Assembly (NCBI RefSeq): GCF_036324505.1
Contig: NC_086354.1
Location: 19,158,707-19,222,706 of the forward strand
Direction of reading: 5' to 3'
From: Eleginops maclovinus
Lineage: Eukaryota > Chordata > Actinopteri > Perciformes > Eleginopidae
DNA: 64,000 nucleotides
In this document: positions 13,002 through 24,100 of the stretch, in pieces
Layout of the letters: each line of letters starts with the position of its first letter
Numbering within the stretch: position 1 is the first letter of the stretch
The notes under the pieces: model-generated
Databases searched by the model: none
Told to the model about the DNA's origin: nothing
Seen by the model: only the letters and a program-made list of their open reading frames with translations
Translations under genes and position numbers: made by a program

Positions 13002-15564
13002 GTAACTTCACTTGGACACTGATACCCTTGAAACTAATCTAAAGTCTTGGGTGTGTTTACAAGATTTGTGCCGCCGCGAGAGTGTGAAATCCAAGACATT
13101 TTGAGGACACAGTCTATGATGAGGAGTCTTTGGCTAACAAGAATAAAGAAGTAGAGAGGAAATTACATAATGCTGTAATTAAGACTGCGATTAGGTGGTG
13201 CTATCTTCTCATGGAGACCTATTCCTGTTTATTATGATGTATCCATTGGTACTTAGAGAAGGAAAGACTGAATATATGAGTTGTCTCTTGCAGAAATGAA
13301 CAGTGAATTGCTGAATATCAATTTATGCCTGTATGTGCAGCAAGTTTTCTCGTCTGAACAAAAGAGAGAGTTGTTTTCCACTGAGCGGTGATGTCATGAC
13401 ACCACTGTTTGTGCGGAATAGCAGTTTATTCTGAAAACTTGAGCCTGTGTCCCGAGGCTCAGACAAACTATCTGAGTACAAACGATGAAGGCAGAGACTC
13501 TTCACAACCTGGGAGGGAAGGAGTAAACCCACTGTGTGATGAGAGAAAGTTGATAGCTTCAATTGAAATTCATAAAACAACTAGCAGTTATGGTTTTTAC
13601 ACGCAGTTTACAAAAAGATGTATAGTTTTCACACAGCTGAGGCGCTTTCTTTTCCACTTTATTAATAATGTTTGATCAGAGGTCAAAACTAAGTACCTTA
13701 ATCCATGTACTGTGCTTAAGGGCGGTGTAAATTGTAGTTGTGCTTTACTAGTTAATTTCCATTTGAAAAGAAAATATTGACCAATTTACTGACCTGCATT
13801 TATACGAAAGCTTTTGCTACTTATTAGTAAGCGAACCTAAATATTTTGCAACATTAGAATATTGCACACATGCCTTATGCAATCATTCATAATGTCTCAT
13901 ATAATAATTTAACCCCATTGAAATACTTCTTCCACAACTTGATTTACAGCCTATGAACATGCTGGTTACTGTATGAAGAATGGTTAATATTTAATTATTT
14001 GAAAGTGCTAAAGTGGGGTCTTGCTTTATGGCTAACTATCATCCTATGTCTCCACACATTATGCCTTATTAGAGCTCAGAGTAATATATTAAACAAATGA
14101 CATCAGTTTTTTTTTCTATATCTAGTGATCTCTTATCTTGCAGTGAGCCTGGATTTCTCATTTGGTGAAATCACAGCATGAAAACAGTCATTTTACAGAA
14201 CACATTAATACGTTTAGAGGGCTAAGTATAATTGCAACATCTATTAAACCAGTAATCTCCATCTGAAAACTGTATAATTATGAGTTGTATAAAGAGTTTC
14301 TTTTTCCTGCAGAATGAGAGATTTCCTGCTGATGCATGTCACTCTGAGAGGACTTTTCTGAAGATGCAGAACTTAGCTCATTAGTGAGCATTGAACCAAA
14401 GAAGAATTGTTCACAGTGGCTAAGTTCAGTGTCTGACATGAAAGCATGAGCTCCAGCATACTGTCACAAAACCAGAAGTGAGGGAAGAACAGGTTGGACT
14501 TCTGTAAAAGAGGAATGCTTTAAAATGTTTGCATGCCATATCACTGTATAGTAGGAGGAAGAAGACGAAGATGAAGGATCACTAATATGATCATTTGAAT
14601 CAGTAAAAGTATTATAAATGTGGCAGCTATGGACTTTTGTTTCCTCACAAAGTTGTAAAACAACAATAACCACAGCTTGTTAAATTGTGTGCTTTCAATC
14701 ATTTTGGGATTGTAATAACGTGGACTTTTACTCCTGAGTTGTGTACTCTTGTGCCTACTGAACTGGATTCAGTGTGTCTTTGCAAAACTGGCTCAGTCCA
14801 GCAGGAACAAGAGTGACTCCTAATGTGACACCATTAGCGCTAACAAGCCTGTCCTCATCGTCCCCATTAACAGTAATCTAAAGGATCACGTCACAAATGA
14901 CCACGAAAATGTTTAACACAGCACTCGGAGGCAGGTATTTTGTCAGGAGTGATGAGTTTGCATTATTAACCCAAATAAATGACGCGTGTGTGTGTATCAG
15001 TGTGTGTCTGTGTCCTGATTTGTCTCCCTGTATGGGAGAATCTGCCAGGTAGTCGTTATGAACAGCAGCTGATTTGTGCTGAGTAACACTTCACGGTGCC
15101 TCTCATACCTCTCCCTATAATAAGCTGTCAGTGTGTCTGCAAGCTTCTCCCCCCCCAGTCATTATATACCTGAATGGACAGGCTTTTGCATGAGCAAAAA
15201 CTGACCGTCATTAGACCTTTAATTGATTTTTGCATTCTGTACTCATTCATTTAAACATCTTCTCGCATGCAATAATGTATATAGCCTGCTCTGAAAGGTC
15301 TGTGTATCAAACTTAATGCATGTTGAGAAAGTATTGGCAACTTTCATTTCTTCCTTAAATGTACTCATTAATTCCGTTTCACACTGGTATCTTTCTCTTC
15401 TGGTGTAAAGTGCATCTTTTAAGGCACACATATTCTGAAATATGTCAAAGACTGAGCCATCGTGAGGATTTAAAAACCTGCACACACTGTTACAAAATCC
15501 TGTAGTGAAACATCCAGAGCCATTATCTAAATAAGTGTCATTCACTTCAGCTTCACTTACGCTC

Positions 15565-15695
15565 TCATCTTTTTATGTTATATGTTCTTTTATATTTGCA
15601 CTGTGGGACTGCCAGAAACGGTATTTCAATGTTCTGTATGTATAACACGTGTGGAAACTTTGACAATAAAGTGGACTTTGACTTTGAGCTGTCTC
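15565..15695 (+). repeat. LINE-type 3' tail
   Basis: CACTGTGGGACTGCCAGAAA followed by GACAATAAAGTGGACTTTGA matches the terminal sequence of abundant fish non-LTR elements from memory. Only the tail is present. Confidence 0.5.
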
Positions 15696-15958
15696 AGTTT
15701 TGGTTTCCATTTGGTTTCCATTCATCTCGTTTTATTTCTTTTTCTTTATCGTTTTTTTGGTCATATGCTGCATGTGCTTTATAATTTCTTTGTATCATGC
15801 TTTAAAATTGTCTTGAAAGGTAATATAAAAAATGGCTTGCATATGTGTCTCTTTTTAATAGCAGAGACAGTTTATAATGTCAAGTTATTCTACAGTGCAA
15901 TAACATACAGTTTCATAAAAGGTGGAAAAAAATGGCAAAAAATTCAAAAAATAAGTTT

Positions 15959-16011
15959 TTGAGTAAGTGTATTCTGTCACATTCCTTATGTGACAGAATA
16001 CACTTACTCAA
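15959..16011. repeat. Perfect inverted repeat, 24-bp arms, 5-nt loop
   Basis: The left arm 15959-15982 and right arm 15988-16011 are exact reverse complements with TCCTT between them. The transcript would fold into a 24-bp hairpin. There are no flanking inverted-repeat transposon features and no clear target duplication. Confidence 0.95.
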
Positions 16012-16032
16012 CTTTACTGTTTTGATGTGATG

Positions 16033-16203
16033 AAATAAATGTACTTCATATGTGGTAAAATAAATGTACTTCATATGTGGTAAAATGAATGTAATTTATA
16101 CTGTATGTTGAATAAATGTACTTCATATGTGTTAAAATAAATGTACTTCATATGTGTTAAAATAAATGTACTTCATATGTGGTAAAATAAATGTACTGCA
16201 TGT
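16033..16203 (+). repeat. 25-bp minisatellite, about seven units
   Basis: The unit is close to AAATAAATGTACTTCATATG plus TGGTA. The third unit is degenerate. Six units keep AATAAA followed by TGTA, that is, a poly(A) hexamer and a UGUA element in each. It directly follows the hairpin at 15959-16011. Confidence 0.92.
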
Positions 16204-16256
16204 ATCTGCTAAATGTGCTCTACCGTGCTGTGAGTGGGTTGTAATACTCCCGACGT

Positions 16257-16270
16257 CCACCAGGTGGCGC
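16257..16270 (+). promoter_or_regulatory. CTCF-like motif
   Basis: CCACCAGGTGGCGC fits the 14-base core consensus CCASYAGRKGGCRS at every position. Binding is inferred, not shown. Confidence 0.6.
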
Positions 16271-16489
16271 CTAAACCCCACCGTTCACCTGTCATAACAA
16301 AAGAGGTAAATTAAACTTTGTATTAACTTCTCCTCCTCGCTAATGTGAAAGAGTCCTCCTCACTCGACCCGTCACAACCTGCCGTGGTGGTTTTTTGATC
16401 AGCAGCTTTACCTCGTGTTGGCTAAAGTGTGACATCTTTCAGGTCAGTAAAGGTAAAATCATTGTTAGGTCCACCTCGTCGGCGGGTGT

Positions 16490-16617
<128 letters not shown>

Positions 16618-17288
16618 GGATCCATCTAGGAAGTAAGTTTTCGACCAGGACGACGCGGAGACGTTAACCCTGCATTTCTTAAAGAAGCTGTGATTTATAA
16701 AGCTAACACTTCGCTGAACTCCTAGAAAATGACTTGTTAACCATTTCAAACGGTGATTATGCAATTCATTGGTTTACCTTCTTTTCTAGAAGCTCAGGTA
16801 AAGAAACATATTTGCCCCTGAAGTTGTATGATTGGGTTTCGTAAACGCCGGAGACCTTCCTTTTCTCCCGTTTTCTGGAATATTTCGGCATTAGAAGAGG
16901 AAATGAATGCGTTGTTCTCAAAAGGTGAGCTTTATTTTGTCATCTTGTTACTGTTAGACACTTTTTTGTTACCTGGGCAGATCATCGTTGATACAGTATT
17001 ACATGTTGATACAGTGTGTGAATGAGGCAAGCAAATCTTTCACGCTTTCTATTTCTTCATTTTATGACGTGTTGACGCTTGACGTTTTGACACCTGGGTG
17101 GATGTAACTGTGGGAACTATGAGGTGGATTATATGTGATACAGTGTGTTGGAATGAGCCAACCAATGACAAATGGATTCGTTTTATTTCCCAGAGGACTC
17201 AATAGATTACCTGTGCTTGTTTTTCTCTTATTATACTTTCTGATACATTTTTAACTGGCTTCAGATGACATAATGTGTGTTTCTACAG

Positions 17289-17353
17289 TGGTCGTGGCAG
17301 AGAGTTGGGGCAGTGAGTTATGCTGAGGCCTGCCTGTACATCTGGACATCAGG
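17289..17353 (+). other. myo9b: 5' UTR part of the first coding exon of myo9b
   Basis: The acceptor TTTCTACAG ends at 17288 and the start codon is at 17354. No upstream in-frame ATG with coding character was seen. Transcription could alternatively start nearby, since 16,800-16,924 ends in a donor-like AAAAG|GTGAGC. Confidence 0.5.
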
Positions 17354-18127
17354 ATGAGCACTACAGATGGATCCGGGCCCCCTGAACATAATGGAGAGGC
17401 CCGTGTTGTGCAGATCTACCCCAGGCTGCCCCGGGAAACATCCGCCTACTGTCCCCTGCAGGTCAGCGGAGGGGACACGGCGAGGGCGGTCATCTACAAT
17501 GCAGTGGTCACTCTGGGCCTGGACACCAGCCAGACGTACAGCCTGCTGGAGGTGAGGAAGAGCAGCGGAGAGGAGAGGCTGCTGGATGCCGGGGATCACC
17601 CTTTGGAGAGAGTCCTGCTGTGGCCCCGCAGGGCTCAGAGGTGGCACCCTCAGAGTGAAGGGTACTACTTCATACTGCAGAAAGCCAACAATGCAGGCAA
17701 TGAACTACAGAGCGGCGGGGACGACTATGATGACCTCTGTAACCTCCAAACTCTTACTGAGGAGAGTGTCCTGGAGGCTTTACACCAGCGCTTCTACAGG
17801 CTAAAAATCTACACCTATGCCAGCAACATCCTCATCGCCATCAACCCCAATAAGTTCCTGTCTCTTTACTACAACCCAAAGTTTGTGACGATGTACGAGA
17901 ACCAGCCACTGGGCAAACTGAGCCCTCATATATTTGCAATAGCAGACGTGGCTTTCCGTGCGATGCTGAACAGGCAGGCGAACCAGTGCATTGTGCTGTC
18001 TGGAGAGAGTGGCTCAGGGAAGACTGAGAGCAGCAGTTATCTCATCCACTGCCTCACTGCGCTCAGCCAGAAGACGTACTCCATTGGGCTGGAACGCACC
18101 ATCCTTGGGGCGGGCCCGGTGCTTGAG
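17354..18127 (+). CDS. myo9b: myo9b coding exon 1: RA-like domain and motor P-loop
   Basis: A single large exon codes residues 1-258. It starts at ATG 17354 in an A-at-minus-3 context, preceded by an acceptor at 17288, so the exon itself probably begins at 17289. Residues about 15-115 form the N-terminal Ras-association-like (ubiquitin-fold) extension typical of class IX, including VLLWPRRAQ. The motor begins near DDLCNL (about 126-131). The ATP-binding P-loop GESGSGKT is at 217-224, and the exon ends in GAGPVLE at donor GTAGGT. Compared with remembered MYO9B, the stretch joining RA domain and motor is shorter and FLSLYYNPK has one extra residue. A large exon covering this region is also what I recall for mammalian MYO9B. 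Confidence 0.93.
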
Positions 18128-21100
18128 GTAGGTCACTGTGATGTGAAGCAGCCCAGCTGCTGAAACCACAAACACCCCCATCTGATGTAGCAATACACAC
18201 TGTTAGCTCTGTAGGGGCAACAAGAAGAGAGTGTGACACTTTAGGGGCTGATTCACCATCTGTGTCAAATGTCAAATTTCTTTCAAAGTGTTTTGATGGA
18301 GGTTCAATGAAAACTGTCCAACATTCCTGGTTAAGGTGTCTGGATATATTTGGGTTTTATGACTGCTGCTGGCTGAAGAAAAGAAGCAATTCAAACACAC
18401 CTCTATGGTCTCTGGATATATATGATTTGTATGTTTCAATCTTTTAGGACATAAACTCATAATAACTAAAGATTAAAAGGGTTTATTGTCATACGGTAGA
18501 TTGGCAATGAAATCCGAAGTCTTAGCCTCCTCCAACAGCACAACATACAACAAACTTAAAACATTAAAATAAGTAACAATAGTGCAAGAAGAAAAACAAA
18601 TGAAATAAAATGAAAGAAATATTCAAAAAACAAAAATGATAAAACCCAAAAGAATGCTATGAAGTTTAAGAGCATATCAGTCTGGCCCTCCACTTTTACT
18701 ATAAACACATTTGCATGCACGTTGTGATCGCACGATGGTTCAGCCGATTATCTGCCATCACTGTTTCCTGCAGAGAGTGAAATGAAGCTCGTTTCTGTCT
18801 TCATAGGATCGTGTTAACATGATTACTGTGGGTGTTTTTTATTTCTTCTTTTTTGGCTCTAGGTCAGGTGTAGAGTTGAACTGAAAATGCTTCTGAATCA
18901 TAAACCCCCCCTTCTTATATAGTATCCTTTTTTTCCAGTCCTATTCATAAACATAAAGTGTCTAAATAAGAAGCCTCTCCTTTTTTATACAGGAAATAAA
19001 AAATATCACCACTTTTTTGTGCTTCCTACAATAAAAACAGACAAAAATCAGCTTAATTAATAACAACCATAAAAAGTTGTCACCTCCCCTCTTAAGTGCT
19101 TTGTATTTTTTCAGCTGTTTGTAAGAAATGACTCAATGTAAGAAGGCCAAAACACTTACTAGTTTGAAGATGGAAGGCACAAAAATCAGTATTGTCCTTG
19201 CTGAATTTTGATAATCGGTAACATATACAAATATAATGGTTTGCATATATATATAGTTTTGCAATATACCTCATATACTTTAAGTGATAAGCCGTCTGTT
19301 TTGCTCTTTGGGGGTTTTTGATTTGAAGAAATGGGTGACTTCCACGTCACCCATTTCTTCAAATCAAAAACCCCCAAAGAGCAAAACAGTGACACAGTTT
19401 GTCGACAGACTTATTTTAAACTCCAGTTTCGCTCTCACTCATCTAGGTTAATAGGTTTCTTTGTTCACTATCAAATCAGCCGTGTGATACAATCACTGTT
19501 TCAATGAATAACAAACAGGACATCATGTTTAGCTGTGAGGTGTTCTCTGTTTCAGTTATCTGTTGGATTGCACCACGGTTTGATTGATACCTGATAACCA
19601 GGCTAAGACCTAACCAACTTAGATTTTTAAGAGAAAAGCGTTGCATTTTTTTTACCAGGAGTCTCTTTACATTGCACAAGAACACGTCAGCAAGAGGGGA
19701 AGCAAGGCCTTGGTTGGTTTCAGATCATTTAAAACACAGATTGTTTTGACATTTCTGGTTCTTTACTTACATCTATTCCAGCTTCCAAACATGTTAACAT
19801 GTGCATGGTTTATCTATCAATCAATACACAAGCTAACCTTCTTCACAAAGGATCTTGGCCTGCTTTGTTACTGAACACACAGCCCCACACACACAATCCC
19901 AAGCGGCCAGCCTTTCTTTGGAAGGAGACTAAAACAGATTTTTCCACTCTAAACAAGTCGAACAAGTTTCTCCTTGAAAAAAGAAGTTAGCAGTAGCTTG
20001 ATTACCTTTCCTGTTAACTGATCTTTCTGGAAGTGTGTTGTGTTCTTAGGTGATCACAGAAGCAGAGAATAACTTCAAGGAGAGAAAGTGGAGGGTTTTT
20101 TTTTTTTTTACCAGGGTAAATAAGTAACAACATTGCTGAAGAAAGAGAACTTGGCATCAGAGCTTTCAGTTTAACACTGATGAAGTGTTAACAGCAAAAC
20201 TGAATAGAATAGAATAGAGGAAAAGACAGACCTGTTGACAAGATACCCTCTGTATAGAGTGTTCATTTTGGGGGGTTTGTATGATTTAGTAGTTTTGTTG
20301 TTGTTAAAAGGTCTTCTGCATCTTGGGATTTCCCGCCTACAAATGAGTAACACCCTATATACTTCCTTTTTGTCTGAAATAACAAAACGTGGACTAATTT
20401 TACCGTCCCTTTTTAATTTTATTCAACTTTAAGTGTATCTTGCTCTGGGGGGAGGGCATCTTCCTCAACCTGTTGACTCCGATTATCTCATTTTACATCA
20501 GTATGTAGCAGAAACTGCACACAACTGTGTATCTGCAGCTGGCTCATGTATTCAATCCAATTTAAAATCTAGAGAAGATCTGCAGTCAATAGCCAGCAGG
20601 TGACTGCACCTTGCTTTCTTTAAGCTTGTGTTGGTGATCTAAACCGAGCGAGGAGCTTTTACGGGGGGAATTTGCAGGGCGTTGTCTTTGAGGAAACACC
20701 AGAAGGAGAAGAGAACAGGAACGTGTCCGAACAGGCTCAGCCAGGCCTGCTGACAAACCACATACAGTACAAATCCCTCCTTTACCTCGCTCTCTTTTCT
20801 TAAATCTCTTACTCACAGGAGTACTCTGTGAGTCTTCTCGCTTTGTTAAACTGTGTTACAATTCAGGGATGGCAGTTCCTCTTATATCTTAATTTTAAGG
20901 TGGAAGTCGGCCCCATCTCGCAGATTTTAAACCCTTTCCTATCCCGTTGTTCGCTTCTCTTTCTGAACTGACACAACAGGTGCATATAGTTTGCAGTTTA
21001 TTGTATCCTGCATTTTATTATGCACACATTGCATCAGTCATTTGTTCCAATGGTTGGGTGCTTATTTGCAACTCAAGGAAGTGTGTGGAAATATCAGATT

Positions 21101-24100
21101 TCCTTGTTGGCCTGCACATTGTAAAGCCCCCTGAGAAAAATGTGTAATTTGTGATAGTGGGCTATTTCAAATGTATTTGATTGATTGACATGATCCTGTC
21201 CTTCAGGCAGTCATTTATGAAATATATTGTAAGAGTAGACCAGTGATTGCCGATCTATGGGCTGTAACTAACTCAAGGAGTCCCAACATAATACACGGGA
21301 TAAGAAGCAGAACTCCTTTGTTTGTCCTGACAGAAATGAGTTTTTCCTTGATTGATGATTGCTTGATTTGTAAACTGTCAAAATGTTTTTAAATACACCA
21401 TCACCATTTCACAGGTCTAAATGCTGTGGTCAGTGCTGGAATATAGTCAAATCTGTCCTTAAGTGTACCATGGCTCCCAGGTGACATTTTCAAATGACTT
21501 GATTTTGCCAAACAGCAGCCTTAAAATCCACAGATATTAAATGATCAACGTTATTAATTATTGTTTGGCACTTTTGCTGTATAAATCAGTTGTTGTCAAT
21601 ATTCTAAACAAAACCGTCCATCATCTGCTCAATGTCACAGCTTATTCTGACAAATTGGGGATCATCAAACCTAGCCCAGTTTTTCTTTGGTATTTCCCCA
21701 CCTTCTCAGGAGTTTCTTGAGGAGGAATTCCTGATGATAATCATGGATTTTTCTGCACTTACATGCAGGCCAGTTCTACTGAAATGCATTAGTTTTTATC
21801 TCTGTTAGGGAGGAGAGGTTTTCTTCATGATGGTCTCCCTAACACGATCCAGCCCTTGAACTGGGACGTGGCAAACACCTGTTTCTGTACCTCCTCCACA
21901 TACCCTCTTCTCTCCACATGCCTTTCACATTTTTTCCATATACGTTGGATTGTTCTCGTAGAAAATGAAAACCATGCTCTGTATTTACAGAGGAGCACCG
22001 GGAGGAACATTCCTCACAGTTTAACTTGCTAGAGATCAGTACAGTGTCCCGGTCGAGCTCCCTGTCTGTGTGAGCGCTGCTCTGGCCTGTTTTGACACGA
22101 ACATCTGCACTCCCACTGGAATGAGGGAGAAGAAAAGCTTTGTAGATTGCAGACATGTGATAATCCTGTTTATGTCATTTTACCCAGTGGTGACTTAAGG
22201 CGGAGTCTGTTGTGTTATTGTTGAACCTTAGATACGGTCTCCAGTTACAGAATAATAAACCATGCAAATGAGATGTCAGTCATCACCTTTCCTCATGCGC
22301 TGCTACCAGGATGCAAAATCTCCCCTTCTGTGACGGTTCAAGCTTTACATGTCACTCAATAGATTACCATTGTTCTTTTTGGCTGGTGAATAAAGCAAAA
22401 TGATTAGTCACTTGCATATTTTTGCCAGCATTTGGATGGTAAAAGTAGATGTTTTCAACTGATGACTATCTTTAAATCAATTATTTGAGCAGTTTTTCTT
22501 TAAATGAATACTAACCTACATAAACTCAGTTAATGTTGACAGTGCTTTATTGATAAATAACCTGAAATGATAAAGTAATCAAATGCCTTACAGTTCCTTA
22601 AACTTTGTAAAACCTGAAACCTGATTGATTTATTCTTTACTTGATGATAACAGTGCTTTATCAGCCCTGCAGTGGAGAAATACAAGATGACACGTAATCG
22701 ACTTCATACAATGAGAAAACACTAACCACTAGCGTAAACATCCAGAAACTCTCTGGAGAACAGGCCAAAAAAACTGCTGTTATTTTCAATTGTTGTTGCC
22801 ACTTAACCTTGTGCATAATAGATGTGAGTTTCCTGGTTTAATTGCATTACTGACATATCGCTCAGTGATGGGAGTGAATAAGTAATGACGACTGTCAGTA
22901 AATGGATCCTATGTTCATTGGAAGAGAAACGTTCCATTATGTGTAAAACAATCTAGTTCAACATCAGATATTTGTTGTCTAAGGTTCTGACATTAGTCAC
23001 ATTAAACATACTGTAATGTTTTTAATTCGTGTTAAAATGTTCAAAATGCTGATTTTCACTTCACAGGTCAGTTGTTGAGAGTGGCTTTGGTTTTATTATT
23101 TCAGAGTAAATCTTCAAATTAATTAATCATTTAATTTAAAGAAAGCTGGCAAAGCTAACCCTAACCCTTTTTAAATAATCGATTGAGAGTTAAGAACTTT
23201 ATTTTATATAAAAAGAAGTCCCCAATTTTCTGGTTTTATCTTCTAAAATGTAAATATTTCTGGTGTTTCTTTTATTATAAAAAAATGAGCACTTTAAGAA
23301 CCTAATTTTGGGCTCTAGGGAAACTGATTTTTTTTTGTCCGGAGATTTTAAAAGCCTTATAAGAGATTATAGTTTGCGCTGTAGTTCAGAGAAAGACCGA
23401 CTTGATCTTCAACGATTCGTCAGGCTGCCAACAGAAAATGTCCCCTGCCATCTAAATCCGATTCATCTGAACGCTGCCCTTTGCAGTGTTTGGGTGCCAG
23501 TGTCTGTGAGAAACATGGCTTCACTTGTCTGTTTATTTAAGTGAAAACTTATGTCCGCTATGTTTTGAAACAGGCCTTTGGCAATGCTAAGACAGCAGAG
23601 AATAACAACTCCAGCCGCTTTGGGAAGTTCATCCAGCTCAACTATCTGGAGAGTGGTGTCATCAGAGGGTACGTTTTCAAATTTATCTCACCTAGCTTCA
23701 GTAGTGAATCTCCGAGGCTTCTGCAGAACAGATGATTTATTTGTTTGGTTTGTTATTCTTCCTTTGTCATAATGGTACAGTGTTGGTAACAAAAGCAAGG
23801 CTTCGAAGGTTTGTTGACATTCTCTTGTCTTCTCTTGCAGGGCAGTTATCGAGAAGTACCTTCTAGAAAAGTGTCGCCTGGTGTCCCGAGATCCAAGGGA
23901 GAGGTATATTCAAAAAGCACAGGAAGCACTCCTGATTAACCATGCTTTTTTTTTTAACCTGTACCGACATCCCTTAGATTATCACAAAATTGTACCTGGA
24001 CTTTGAACCTTCTAACTGAAAGCAGACAACACCAAAAACGTTTCTGTTCAGTGAAATGTTGTGTCAATAACAGAGCATTTGTGCTGGGTGACCTCTGACC

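Larger units (their letters stand above)
18128..23573 (+). other. myo9b intron after coding exon 1
   Basis: A 5.4-kb intron without recognised coding sequence. It carries a reverse LINE tail at about 18,465-18,610, a perfect 44-bp-arm palindrome at 19,296-19,389 and a short GAATA pentamer run near 20,200. Confidence 0.75.

Noticed and set aside
16033..16203. CRISPR-like array
   Set aside because: Units are adjacent and similar along their full length with no unique spacers; it is a minisatellite in a vertebrate genome.
19296..19389. MicroRNA precursor
   Set aside because: The stem is perfectly paired with a 6-nt loop; animal miRNA precursors normally have bulges and larger loops. A small-RNA source is not excluded.
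23156..23167. Telomere-like TAACCC repeats
   Set aside because: Only two units; far too short to be an interstitial telomere.
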